DNA of 64,000 bases from Microlunatus parietis (GCF_013407955.1 NZ_JACCBU010000001.1:4526001-4590000), one strand, 5' to 3'; numbered from the stretch's first letter, positions 25,851 through 33,970 are shown. Made by a program: numbers and translations. Notes: a model not told the origin generated them from the letters alone.

Positions 25851-26078
25851 TCAGCCTGCGTCGTCGCTGCCGGTCCGGCCGTCCAGCAGGGTGACCGCGG
25901 CCGGGTCCTCGGAACGCAGCCGTTCGACCTCCTCGCCGTCGTCGCACCGGCAGAGCGACACCGTGACGCCGCGCTCCGACCTGGTCAGCACGTGCCAGGT
26001 CGCACCGGACGCCTCCCACCGCTGGAGCCGTTCGAGCAGCTCCGCGGCCGGGATCGACGGCAGCCAAGGATTCGTCAT
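25851..26078 (-). CDS. Small conserved-looking hypothetical protein
   Basis: 75 residues, MTNPWLPSIPAAELLERLQRWEASGATWHVLTRSERGVTVSLCRCDDGEEVERLRSEDPAAVTLLDGRTGSDDAG. Soluble and acidic, with an alternating pattern suggesting a small alpha/beta fold. ATG 26078 is chosen within a longer open frame (to 26117) that would overlap the divergent gene. Only 29 nt separate it from the oppositely oriented DinB/MPI gene. Function unknown. Confidence 0.6.
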   Translation of the reverse strand: MTNPWLPSIPAAELLERLQRWEASGATWHVLTRSERGVTVSLCRCDDGEEVERLRSEDPAAVTLLDGRTGSDDAG

Positions 26079-26107
26079 CGTCACCCCCCGTCTCCTACCG
26101 TACGACC

Positions 26108-26893
26108 GTGCCCACACTCGACTACCTCGGCGCCCTCGCCGCCGACTCCGATCGTTTCGCCGAGGTGATCGCCCGGACCCCGCAGGACCGGCGGGTGCCC
26201 AGCTGCCCGGACTGGGCCGCGGCCGACCTCTGGTTCCACCTTGCTGAGGTGCAGTGGTTCTGGGCGCGGATCGTCGGCGGGCCGCTGACCGAGACGGCCG
26301 AGGTCGAGGCCTTGCCGGAGCCGGAGCGTCCCGCTGATCTTGGTGCGTTCTTCGCGAAGGCGACTACCGCGCTGCGGGAGGCCCTCGCGGCGGTGCCGCC
26401 GGAGACGCCGGCCTGGACCTGGGCCGAGGAACAGACGGCCGGGTTCAGCCGGCGGCGGCAGGCGCACGAGGCGCTGATCCATCGGGTCGACGCCGAGTTG
26501 ACCGCGGCCGACCGGACGCCGCTGGACGCCGCGCTGGCCGCGGACGGGGTGGCCGAGGTGCTCACGGTGATGTACGGCGATCCGCCGCGCGACTGGGGCG
26601 AGTTCCGGCCCGACCCGGCCCGGGTGATCGAGGTGGTCAGCACCGACACCGGCGATCGCTGGCGTACCCAGGTCGGGCGGTTCACCGGCACCAGCCGGTC
26701 CGGCAAGGAGCACGACCTGCTCACGCTCGACGTCGCCGAACCCGGCACCGAGCCGTCGGCCGTGATCTCGGGCACGGCCGCCGACCTGGACTGCTGGTTC
26801 TGGCGCCGGACCCCGTACGGAGCAGTGATCACCGAGGGCGACCCGGCGACCCTGGACGCCCTGGCCGTCGTGATGCGGGCCGGCATCAACTGA
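26108..26893 (+). CDS. Maleylpyruvate isomerase / DinB-like mycothiol-dependent family protein
   Basis: 261 residues. The N-terminal four-helix domain contains VPSCPDWAAADLWFHLAEVQWFWARIV and QAHEALIHRVDAEL, whose His residues match the metal site of MPI_N/DinB_2 proteins; a C-terminal alpha/beta domain (AVISGTAADLDCWFWRR) resembles the MDMPI C-terminal fold. Family members use mycothiol or act as thiol-dependent transferases, consistent with an actinobacterial host. Reaction unknown. GTG start at 26108. Confidence 0.8.
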   Translation: MPTLDYLGALAADSDRFAEVIARTPQDRRVPSCPDWAAADLWFHLAEVQWFWARIVGGPLTETAEVEALPEPERPADLGAFFAKATTALREALAAVPPETPAWTWAEEQTAGFSRRRQAHEALIHRVDAELTAADRTPLDAALAADGVAEVLTVMYGDPPRDWGEFRPDPARVIEVVSTDTGDRWRTQVGRFTGTSRSGKEHDLLTLDVAEPGTEPSAVISGTAADLDCWFWRRTPYGAVITEGDPATLDALAVVMRAGIN

Positions 26894-26911
26894 GCCCGAG
26901 GTTTTCCTTCT

Positions 26912-26921
26912 TCCTATAGGA
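26912..26921. promoter_or_regulatory. GntR operator candidate 1 (TCCTATAGGA)
   Basis: Perfect 10-bp palindrome just before the GntR gene; the identical sequence lies at 31851-31860. It overlaps TAGGAT (26917-26922), a -10-like hexamer placed 6 nt before ATG 26929, so transcription may start at the ATG (leaderless) and be autoregulated. Confidence 0.6.
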
Positions 26922-26928
26922 TTTCGGC

Positions 26929-27615
26929 ATGAGCACCGGTGAGGGCCGGCTGGACCGGCGGGCGTTGCGGGACCAGGTCTACGACCGGGTGCTCGAGTTG
27001 TTGCTGTCCGGCGAGATCGCGGCCGGTGAGCGGCTCTCGATCGACACCATGGCCCGCGACCTGTCGGTGTCGCCGACCCCGGTCCGGGAGGCCCTGGTCC
27101 AGCTGGAACGCACCGGGCTGGTCACCCGCGAGGCGCTCAAGGGTTATCGGGTCGCGCCGCCGCTGGATCCCGAGCAGCTGACCGAGCTGTTCGACGCGCG
27201 GATCATGCTGGAGGAGACCGCCGCCCGGCTGTCGACCGCCGCGACCGACCGGCTGCTGCCCGACCTCCGCGAGGCGCACGCCCGGCACCGCGCGGCCAGC
27301 GACGAGGTGCTCGCCGCCGGCGCCGAGCCGGTCCCGCTGCCGGTGACCCAGCGCTACTTCGACGCGGACCGCGCCTTCCACGACGTGATCTTCGCCCATT
27401 CCGGCAACCGCTACCTGGTCCAGATGTACGACGGCCTCGGCGCGCTGACCCACCGGATGCGCCAGGCCGCCCTGCGTGGTCCGGAGGACGTCCGCGAGGC
27501 CGTCGCCGAACACGAGGCGGTGCTGAAGGCGTACGAGAACGACCCGGCCACCGCCTCCGAAGCCCTCCGCCGCCACGTCACCGGCGTCCGCAACCGCTCC
27601 CTCTCCGGCCACTGA
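26929..27615 (+). CDS. GntR-family regulator with FCD (FadR-type) effector domain
   Basis: 228 residues. N-terminal winged helix (RDQVYDRVLELLLSGEIAAGERLSIDTMARDLSVSPTPVREALVQLERTGLVTREALKGYRVAP) followed by an all-helical FCD domain with candidate metal ligands in FDADRAFHDVIFAHSGNRYL (Asp, His) and HEAVLKAYENDPATASEALRRHV (His). FCD regulators sense carboxylic acids. The shared TCCTATAGGA box suggests that it controls the transporter/isomerase genes at 29.5-33.9 kb as well as itself. Confidence 0.9.
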   Translation: MSTGEGRLDRRALRDQVYDRVLELLLSGEIAAGERLSIDTMARDLSVSPTPVREALVQLERTGLVTREALKGYRVAPPLDPEQLTELFDARIMLEETAARLSTAATDRLLPDLREAHARHRAASDEVLAAGAEPVPLPVTQRYFDADRAFHDVIFAHSGNRYLVQMYDGLGALTHRMRQAALRGPEDVREAVAEHEAVLKAYENDPATASEALRRHVTGVRNRSLSGH

Positions 27616-27616
27616 A

Positions 27617-27685
27617 ACTCCGCCGACCGGTCACCAAAGCAGGCATTCTGACGGCGTGTCGCTGCAGAACTGACCACTCGGCGGG
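27617..27685 (+). repeat. Dispersed 3'-end repeat family A, copy 2
   Basis: Starts 1-2 nt after the GntR stop. Arms CCGCCGACCGGTCA (27620-27633) and TGACCACTCGGCGG (27671-27684) pair with two mismatches; the loop contains CAAAGCAGGC and GGCGTGTCGCTGCAGAAC as in copy 1. The position immediately after a stop codon is the same in all three copies. Confidence 0.8.
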
Positions 27686-27717
27686 GCAGCGGCAGGAGTT
27701 GCTGGCAGGCTTGGCGG

Positions 27718-28257
27718 ATGGCCGTCGAGATCGTGTACGAGACCCACTCCATCAGCCAGGACAACGAGCAGGGCCTCGCCTCGGGCTGGCGGGGCAGTGA
27801 GCTCTCGCCGCGGGGACGTCGACTCGCCGAGGAACTCGGGGCACGCCGGCGCGATGACCGACTGGCCGCCGTGTTCGCCTCCGACCTGACCCGGGCCGCG
27901 CAAACCGCGGCGGTCGCCTTCGCTGGGACCGAGGTGCCGATCCTGTTGGACTGGCGCCTCCGGGAGTGTGACTACGGCGACCGGAACGGCATGCCGGCCC
28001 AGGACCTGCACCGGAACCGGGCCGATCACCTCGACCTGCCGTACCCGGGCGGGGAGAGCTGGCGCCAGGCGGTCGAGCGCGCGGGACGATTCCTGCAGGA
28101 CCTCCCGCTGCGCTGGGCCGGCACCCGGATCTTGATCATCGGCCACGTGACGACCCGCTGGGCTCTTGATCACTTCGTCGACGGCACGCCGCTGGAGACG
28201 TTGATCAACGCCGACTTCGCCTGGCGGGAGGGCTGGGAGTACCGGCTCGAACCTTGA
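27718..28257 (+). CDS. Histidine-phosphatase-superfamily protein (RHG motif altered)
   Basis: 179 residues of phosphoglycerate-mutase-like fold. The usual N-terminal RHG reads THS (IVYETHSISQDNEQGLASGW), keeping the His but not the Arg. Later motifs fit: FASDLTRAAQTAAVAF, WRLRECDYGDRNG and the C-terminal GHVTTRWALDHFVDG. Probably a phosphatase-like hydrolase of unknown substrate. The altered Arg may reduce or change activity, although this variant seems to be a recognisable subfamily. Confidence 0.75.
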   Translation: MAVEIVYETHSISQDNEQGLASGWRGSELSPRGRRLAEELGARRRDDRLAAVFASDLTRAAQTAAVAFAGTEVPILLDWRLRECDYGDRNGMPAQDLHRNRADHLDLPYPGGESWRQAVERAGRFLQDLPLRWAGTRILIIGHVTTRWALDHFVDGTPLETLINADFAWREGWEYRLEP

Positions 28258-28271
28258 TCAGGTTCGCCGCG

Positions 28272-28967
28272 TCACGGACGGCGCAGTCGTACGGCCAGCA
28301 GGGTGGGCCGGTGGACCAGCTGGGCGTAGCGGTCCGCATCGAGATCGCGAAGGGCCTCGACCGGCCGCGGCTCGACCAGGCGCTCCAGGACGAACCCGGC
28401 ACCGAGCAGCTCGCCGAGGAGGACCTCCAGATTCATCCGCTGGAACCGGACCGAGTGCGGAGTGCCCCGGACCGCGAGGTCGACCCAGTCCGCGGAGAAG
28501 TAGGAATCCTCGAAGTGCTGCCAGTCCGCCGTCGGGTGCGTGGTGGACAGGACCAGCCAGCCGCCCGGGCGGAGCACCCGGAACACCTCGCCGAGGAACC
28601 GCGGGCGGTCCGCCAGATGGTGCAGCACCAGTGCGCACAGCACTCCGTCGAACGAGCCGTCGGCGAGCCCGTCCAACGGGGTGTTCAGGTCGTGCTGGCG
28701 GATCTTGGCCCGATCGCCGACCCTGGTCCTGGCGTGCTCGACCAACGCCGTGCTGTCCTCGAGGCCCAGCACCGAGGCGCCGCGGTCGGCCAGGGCCGCG
28801 GCGTAGAAGCCGGCGCCGCAGCCCGCGTCGAGGATCCGCTGCCCGGTGACATCGCCGGCCAGTTCGAGCATCGCCGGCCGGTCGATGTGGGCGTTGTAGG
28901 CGCTGTTCGCCGCGTTGGCGTTGAAATGATCACCGAGCGAGCCGTGGTAGGCGAGGTTCGAGGGCAT
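28272..28967 (-). CDS. Class I SAM-dependent methyltransferase
   Basis: 231 residues. SAM motif I ILDAGCGAGFYAAAL, motif II-like DGVLCALVLHHLADRPRFLGEVFRVLRPGGWLVLSTTHP. Substrate unknown. ATG 28967 is preferred over GTG 28973 because TAGCGT lies 6 nt upstream on the minus strand, suggesting a leaderless message, and no ribosome-binding site is seen for either. It converges on the histidine-phosphatase gene. Confidence 0.8.
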   Translation of the reverse strand: MPSNLAYHGSLGDHFNANAANSAYNAHIDRPAMLELAGDVTGQRILDAGCGAGFYAAALADRGASVLGLEDSTALVEHARTRVGDRAKIRQHDLNTPLDGLADGSFDGVLCALVLHHLADRPRFLGEVFRVLRPGGWLVLSTTHPTADWQHFEDSYFSADWVDLAVRGTPHSVRFQRMNLEVLLGELLGAGFVLERLVEPRPVEALRDLDADRYAQLVHRPTLLAVRLRRP

Positions 28968-28991
28968 GCGCACACGCTACGGCCGTGCCGA

Positions 28992-29557
28992 TCAAGGGTC
29001 TTCTTCCGGTACGAAGACGAGGGCCCGTACCGGCGCCCCGTCGGAGCGCGGCACCCGCAGCGGCACGGCGGCGAAGGTGCACCGCTCGGCCCGGATCGCG
29101 GCCAGGTTGGTCAGGTACTCGATCTGCGGAATCCCTGCCGCCAAAAGAATCCGGTGGCACGGCCAGTCGTCGTCCAGCTCGGCCGCCGGGACCCAGCCGT
29201 CGGCATGGTCGGCCCGGATGCCGCGGTCCTGGGGGAAGTCGAAGCCGATCGCGGACACTCCGGCGGCCCGCACCCATTCGGCGGCGGACCGTGTCAGCCA
29301 GGGCGCCCGGGGCCAGTATTCGGGCGTCGTGGTCGGCCAGCGACGCTCATGATCACTGCGCAGCAGCAGGATCTCGCCGAGCCGCACGTCGGTGCCGGAG
29401 AGCAGTTCGGCGCCGATCGCTGCGTTGTCGCCGGCCGCCGAGACGTCGATGATCACGGCCGGGCCCATGATCGACTGCAGCGGCACCTCGGCCGCCAGTG
29501 CTCCTCGATCGGCATCGAGCAGTCGATCACCCCATGATCAAGAAGCCGCAGCGTCAT
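28992..29557 (-). pseudogene. Cyclase-family hydrolase (kynurenine formamidase-like), internally deleted
   Basis: An ATG at 29557 with GGAGG 6 nt upstream starts MTLRLLDHGVIDCSMPIEEHW, the usual N-terminus of the cyclase family. The frame then changes and joins EVPLQSIMGPAVIIDVSAAGDN..., the second half of the same family, which runs to 28992. The region between, which should carry the metal-binding HxGTHxDxPxH motif, is missing in every frame. The pattern is a deletion plus frameshift, so the product is probably inactive. It overlaps the amidohydrolase gene by 20 nt and is last in the minus-strand operon. Confidence 0.6.
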
Positions 29558-30476
29558 CGGGGTCCTCCGGGAGGGTCAGTCGGTAGCGCCGGATCGCGTT
29601 GCCGGCGAACGCCGCGTACTGCTCGTCGGCCGACCAGCCGGCCGTCAGTTCGGCGAACCCGCCCATGATCTCGGCGTACGTGCCGCAGAGCGAGTCGACC
29701 GGGAAGTTGCTGGCGAACATGATCCGCGGCACCCCGAAGGCCGCGACGGCTCGCTCGACGATCTCCCGGTTCGCGGCGACGGTCCACGGCCGGCCCGGCA
29801 GCCCGATCCCGCTGATCTTGAGCCATACCTGCGGCAGGACGGCGATCCGGCCGAGTGCCGCGGCCCAGCCCTCGATCGCGGCCGGCGACCGGTCGGCCGG
29901 CAGCGCGGTGTGGTTGATCGTCACCGCGGTGTCGGGGAAGGCGCGGACAAGATCGGCAGCCTCGTCCAGGTGCCACCAGGCGGTCTGCAGTTCGAAGTCC
30001 AGGCCGTGCCGGACCAGCTCGGCATAGCCGGCCCGCCAGGCCGGATCGGAGAGCAGGGTCGGACCATGATCAGCGGGCGACGCGGTCTGGCCCGGCTTGT
30101 GCCGGATCCCGCGGACGATCGGCCGGGCGGCCATCGCCTCGATCAGGCCGGGCGCGTTCGGCCGGTCCAGCTGCACCCGGCCGATCGCGGCGGACGGCAG
30201 TCCGTGACGCTCCCGTACGCCCTCGATGTGGGTGACCTCGCCGAGCGGATCGTCGTCGTCCCACTCCGTCTCCATGGTCACCGAGCCGATCAGCCGGAGC
30301 CCGGCGGAGGCGGCGTCGCGGACCAGGTCGGGCGGCAGGTAGTCCCGCTTGATCGCCTCGTAATCCCCGTACCGGAAGGGAATCCGGACTTCGGGCCGGA
30401 GCCACGGCTGCCGCCCGGCGGCCGGTTCCCAGAAGTGGTGGTGGGCGTCGACCAGGACCCCGGTGTAGCGCGTCAC
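29538..30476 (-). CDS. Amidohydrolase-2-family (lactonase-like) hydrolase
   Basis: 312-residue TIM-barrel hydrolase. Metal-site features: DAHHHFWEP at the N-terminus (HxH), IRHKPGQ, TINHTALP (His) and FASNFPVDSL (Asp) near the C-terminus. Relatives include L-fuconolactonase and 4-sulfomuconolactonase, so hydrolysis of a sugar lactone is plausible. GTG 30476 overlaps the MFS stop (GTGA). Confidence 0.85.
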   Translation of the reverse strand: MTRYTGVLVDAHHHFWEPAAGRQPWLRPEVRIPFRYGDYEAIKRDYLPPDLVRDAASAGLRLIGSVTMETEWDDDDPLGEVTHIEGVRERHGLPSAAIGRVQLDRPNAPGLIEAMAARPIVRGIRHKPGQTASPADHGPTLLSDPAWRAGYAELVRHGLDFELQTAWWHLDEAADLVRAFPDTAVTINHTALPADRSPAAIEGWAAALGRIAVLPQVWLKISGIGLPGRPWTVAANREIVERAVAAFGVPRIMFASNFPVDSLCGTYAEIMGGFAELTAGWSADEQYAAFAGNAIRRYRLTLPEDPDDAAAS

Positions 30477-31807
30477 GCCCGCACCGCCGCCAGCGGCCGC
30501 TCGAAGTCGATGATCATCGACCCGACGAAGTAGACCACGGCGGCGACGCCCAGGAACAGGAACGCGCCGCCGAAGCCGCCACCCGCGGCCCCGATCGCGA
30601 AGCCCATCACGACCGGTGCCAGGCCGCCGCCGCCGGACGAGGCGACGTTCATCACGCCGCCGACCGTGCCGACCTGTGGTTTCGGGGCCAGCCAGGCCGG
30701 GATCGCCCAGTAGAGGCCGCCGAAGTTGATGAAGAACACCGCGACCGCGAGCAGCGCGACGGCCGCCATTCCGTTCGTCACCGGCGGAATGGCGAAGATC
30801 GCCAGCGCGGTGCCGACCCCGGAGATGCCGAAGACGGTCTTCATCACCCGGTTGTAGCGGTCGGTCCGCTGCCGCCACCGGTCGACCGTGAATCCCGCGA
30901 CGAGCTGGCCGAGCACGCCGGCGCCGTACACCAGGAAGGTGCCCCAGCCGAGCTCGGCCAGGCCGAAGCCGAACTGTTGGGCCAGATAGCTCGGCGTCCA
31001 GGAGATGATGCCCCACCAGATGGTGGCCCAGCCGAGCCGGCCGACCATCATGCCCCAGAACGATCGTGACCGAAGATAGTCGGTGATCCGCGGCAGGGCC
31101 TGCGGTGCCTCGGCCGCGTCGACGCCGCCGAGTTGATCTTCGATCCGGGCCAGTTCGGCCCGGTTCACCCGGTGATGATCACGAGGTTGATCACGAAGAT
31201 AGAACCAGTACGCTCCCGCGACCAGGATCGTGATCGCCCCGGTGATCACGAACGCCCAGCGCCAGCCGCCGGTGGCCCCGATGATCCAGGTGACGATCAG
31301 CCCGCCGACCGCGGACCCGAACGGCCCGGCCGCGTCGATGAACGTCGCGCCGCGGGCCCGTTCCTTCGGCGGCAGCCAGTTGGAGTTGAGCTTGGCTCCG
31401 GCCGGGAAGACCGGCGCCTCGCTGGCGCCCAGGCCGAGCCGGGTGACGGTGAGGAACAGGGCGCCGTTGACGAACCCGCCGAGCATCTGGAAGGCACCCC
31501 AGACCACGCCGGCCGCGCCGACGATCGCCCGTGGGCCGAACCGGTCCAGCAGCCAGCCGCCGGGGATCTGGAACAGCAGGTAGGTCCAGAAGAACGAGCC
31601 GAGGATGACGCCCTGCAGCTCCGGGGTGAGGTTGAACTCCTGCGAGATGAACGGCATCGCGATCGACAGTGTCGACCGGTCGATGAAGTTGAGCAGGACC
31701 AGGATCCAGAGGATCGCGAAGATCTGCCAGCGGACCCAGGTCGCGCGCCCACTGCCCGGATCGTGCCGCTCGGTGGCCGCCTCAGCCGCCGGGTGTTCTG
31801 CCGCCAT
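30473..31807 (-). CDS. MFS symporter, hexuronate/sugar-acid (ACS) type
   Basis: 444 residues with about 12 transmembrane helices. Opens with FAILWILVLLNFIDRSTLSIAMPFISQEFNLTPELQGVILGSFFWTYLLFQIPGGWLLDRFGPR, very like the anion:cation symporter family (ExuT, GudP), followed by RLGLGASEAPVFPAGAKLNSNWLPPKERARGATFIDAAGPFGSAVG. It should import an organic acid or sugar acid by proton symport. It leads the minus-strand operon; the TCCTATAGGA palindrome at 31851 lies in its promoter. Confidence 0.88.
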   Translation of the reverse strand: MAAEHPAAEAATERHDPGSGRATWVRWQIFAILWILVLLNFIDRSTLSIAMPFISQEFNLTPELQGVILGSFFWTYLLFQIPGGWLLDRFGPRAIVGAAGVVWGAFQMLGGFVNGALFLTVTRLGLGASEAPVFPAGAKLNSNWLPPKERARGATFIDAAGPFGSAVGGLIVTWIIGATGGWRWAFVITGAITILVAGAYWFYLRDQPRDHHRVNRAELARIEDQLGGVDAAEAPQALPRITDYLRSRSFWGMMVGRLGWATIWWGIISWTPSYLAQQFGFGLAELGWGTFLVYGAGVLGQLVAGFTVDRWRQRTDRYNRVMKTVFGISGVGTALAIFAIPPVTNGMAAVALLAVAVFFINFGGLYWAIPAWLAPKPQVGTVGGVMNVASSGGGGLAPVVMGFAIGAAGGGFGGAFLFLGVAAVVYFVGSMIIDFERPLAAVRA

Positions 31808-31850
31808 GGAGACTCCTTCGTCCGCCGCAGGATGGATTCAGTGCCGAACA

Positions 31851-31860
31851 TCCTATAGGA
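31851..31860. promoter_or_regulatory. GntR operator candidate 2 (TCCTATAGGA)
   Basis: Identical to the box before the GntR gene (26912-26921). It sits midway between the divergent MFS (start 31807) and isomerase (start 31910) genes. TAGGAT/TATAGG hexamers readable on both strands could be the -10 elements, so a bound repressor would block both promoters. Confidence 0.6.
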
Positions 31861-31909
31861 TATAGGTGGATGCTGCCAAGGGCGGCATCGAGGCCCCGAG
31901 AGGAGCACC

Positions 31910-32863
31910 ATGACCCCCAGTGACGTGGTCCCGCCCTATCCGGCGGACGACTGGCCGATCGCGACCTGCCTGCACGGCATCCCCACGGCCGGCCGAGACG
32001 GCGTACCGCTGCACGACGCCGAGCCCGAGGCGTGGCGGGCGGTGTTCCGGGAGGTGGCCGACGTCGGCTTCGACCGGATCGAGCTGGCCGACAGCCACCT
32101 CCGTCCCGCCGACTACGACCCCGGCCGCCGGGACGAGCTGCTCAAGCTCGCTGCCGAGTACGGGATCGCGATCCCGTCCCTGCACGTCGCGCGCCGGAGC
32201 GTGATCATGCCCGGCCACGAGCAGGCCAACCTCGACTACGCGCACCGGTCGATCGACGCCGCCGCGGCCTGGGGGATGGAGGTGTTCTCGACCGGGCTGC
32301 ACCAGCCGTTCAGCGCGGCGCAGCGGTCGGCGCTGTGGTTCTGGACCGCGCCCGGCCCCGAGGACCCGGACGACCCGGAGGTGTGGGCGGCCGCCGTGTC
32401 CCGGCTCCGCGAGCTGGGCCGGCACGCTGGCGAGGTCGGGCTCAAGATGTCCCTGGAGCTGTACGAGGACACCTACCTCGGCACGGCCGCCGGCGCGGTC
32501 CGGCTGATCGAGGAGGTCGGCCTGGACAACGTCGGCCTCAATCCCGACGTCGGCAACCTGATCCGGCTGCACCGCCGGGTCGAGGACTGGCGCGAGCTCT
32601 ACGCCCGGACGCTGCCGTACGCCAACTACTGGCACCTGAAGAACTACCACCGCGACGAGGCCGCCGACGGTAGCTGGTTCAGCTCGACCCCGGCGACCCT
32701 GGAGACGGGCTTGATCAACTACCGGCAGGTGATCAAGGACGCGGTGGCCGCCGGCTACGACGGCATCCTGCTGATGGAACACTACGGTGGAGACAGTCTC
32801 GGCGTCTGTGCCACCAACCAGCGCTACCTCCGGGGTCTGCTGCCACGGAAGGACAGGAGTTGA
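31910..32863 (+). CDS. Sugar phosphate isomerase/epimerase-type TIM-barrel protein
   Basis: 317 residues of the AP-endonuclease-2-like xylose isomerase fold. Segments DVGFDRIELADSHL, KMSLELYEDTYLG (metal-ligand Glu), NVGLNPDVGNLIRLH (Asp), NYWHLKNYHRD (His) and DGILLMEHYGG (Glu) supply the usual metal site. Likely isomerises or dehydrates a sugar acid brought in by the divergent transporter. The stop overlaps the pdxA-like start region (GTTGATCATG). Confidence 0.85.
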   Translation: MTPSDVVPPYPADDWPIATCLHGIPTAGRDGVPLHDAEPEAWRAVFREVADVGFDRIELADSHLRPADYDPGRRDELLKLAAEYGIAIPSLHVARRSVIMPGHEQANLDYAHRSIDAAAAWGMEVFSTGLHQPFSAAQRSALWFWTAPGPEDPDDPEVWAAAVSRLRELGRHAGEVGLKMSLELYEDTYLGTAAGAVRLIEEVGLDNVGLNPDVGNLIRLHRRVEDWRELYARTLPYANYWHLKNYHRDEAADGSWFSSTPATLETGLINYRQVIKDAVAAGYDGILLMEHYGGDSLGVCATNQRYLRGLLPRKDRS

Positions 32864-32865
32864 TC

Positions 32866-33870
32866 ATGACGACGAAACCCAGGATCGCGTTGACCTTCGG
32901 CGATCCGGCCGGCATCGGACCCGAGTTGGTGGCCCGGCAGGTGGCGGACCCGGAGAGCTCCCGGCACGCGGAGATCGTCCTGGTCGGCGACGAGACCGAG
33001 CTGACCGACGCGATGGCCGACGCCGGCGTCGAGTTCGACTGGTCGCGTGATCATGGTGACGGCCGGCCGACCCTGGTCGACAACGGCGGCGAGCGGCCGG
33101 CCGGCGGGTTCGCCCGGCGCGAGGCGACCGAGGCGGGCGGTCGGTGGGCCATGGCGAGCCTGCGCCGGGCGCTGGAGCTGTCCAAGGAGGGCGCCGTCGA
33201 CACGATCGTCTTCGCCCCGTTGAACAAGTCGTCGCTGCATCTGGCCGGGATGACCGAGAACGACGAGATGTCGTGGTTCGAGACCGTCCTCGACGACGGC
33301 ACCCGGGCCACCGAGCTCAACGTGCTGCCGGACTTGATCACGGCCCGGGTGACCTCGCACTGCTCGATCGCCGAGGTGGCCGACTTGATCACGTACGACC
33401 TCGTTGTCGAACGCGGCCTGCTGCTCCAGCAGGTGCTCCGCGCCCGCGGCATCGAGCATCCCCGGATCGGCGTCTGTGCGCTCAACCCGCACGCCGGTGA
33501 GGGCGGCCGGTTCGGCCGGCACGAGATCGAGATCATCGAGCCGGCGGTCGCCGAACTGGCCCGGCGCGGCGTCGCCGCGACCGGACCGTACCCGAGCGAC
33601 ACGATCTTCCTGCGCGCCCGCGACGGCGCCTTCGACGGCGTGCTGACGATGTATCACGACCAGGGCCAGATCGCCGTCAAGCTGCTCGGTTTCGACCGCG
33701 GCGTGACCCTGGCCGGCGGCCTCAGCGTCGGCGTCTGCACCCCGGCCCACGGCACCGCGTTCGACCTGGTCGGCACCCGCTCGGCCAACCTCGGCGCCTA
33801 CCAGCACGCCTTCGAGTTGGCCGTCGCGATCGGCGCCACCCGGGACCCGGCAGTTTTTCACGTTACGTGA
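32866..33870 (+). CDS. PdxA-family dehydrogenase (PdxA2-like, catabolic)
   Basis: 334-residue homologue of 4-hydroxythreonine-4-phosphate dehydrogenase: RIALTFGDPAGIGPELVARQ, APLNKSSLHLAG, ALNPHAGEGGRFGRHE, TMYHDQGQIAVKLLGFDRGVTLAGGL and TPAHGTAFDLVGT. Members near carbon-acid genes are usually PdxA2 enzymes oxidising phosphorylated or hydroxy acids (for example 4-phospho-threonate/erythronate), not vitamin B6 enzymes. ATG 32866 is chosen with AGGAG upstream; the TTG at 32860 is too close to it. A hairpin overlaps the stop codon. Confidence 0.85.
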   Translation: MTTKPRIALTFGDPAGIGPELVARQVADPESSRHAEIVLVGDETELTDAMADAGVEFDWSRDHGDGRPTLVDNGGERPAGGFARREATEAGGRWAMASLRRALELSKEGAVDTIVFAPLNKSSLHLAGMTENDEMSWFETVLDDGTRATELNVLPDLITARVTSHCSIAEVADLITYDLVVERGLLLQQVLRARGIEHPRIGVCALNPHAGEGGRFGRHEIEIIEPAVAELARRGVAATGPYPSDTIFLRARDGAFDGVLTMYHDQGQIAVKLLGFDRGVTLAGGLSVGVCTPAHGTAFDLVGTRSANLGAYQHAFELAVAIGATRDPAVFHVT

Positions 33871-33877
33871 AAAACTG
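33851..33877. terminator. Hairpin overlapping the pdxA-like stop
   Basis: Perfect 12-bp stem CAGTTTTTCACG (33851-33862) / CGTGAAAAACTG (33866-33877) with a TTA loop; the gene's TGA (33868-33870) is inside the right arm. Could be a terminator or, given its A/T-rich dyad, an operator for the downstream exporter gene. Confidence 0.6.
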
Positions 33878-33970
33878 GCACTTTACGCGAGAAGTTTCTC
33901 TGGTATTGCGCCAAGAAGTGTGGGGAAGTGGACGGCTCGCGGGGTCGCGGCGGGGGTCTGACACAGTGGG

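Noticed and set aside
32866..33870. Assignment of the PdxA homologue to pyridoxine biosynthesis
   Set aside because: Context is carbon-acid transport and isomerisation, with no other B6 genes; the PdxA2-type catabolic role fits better.
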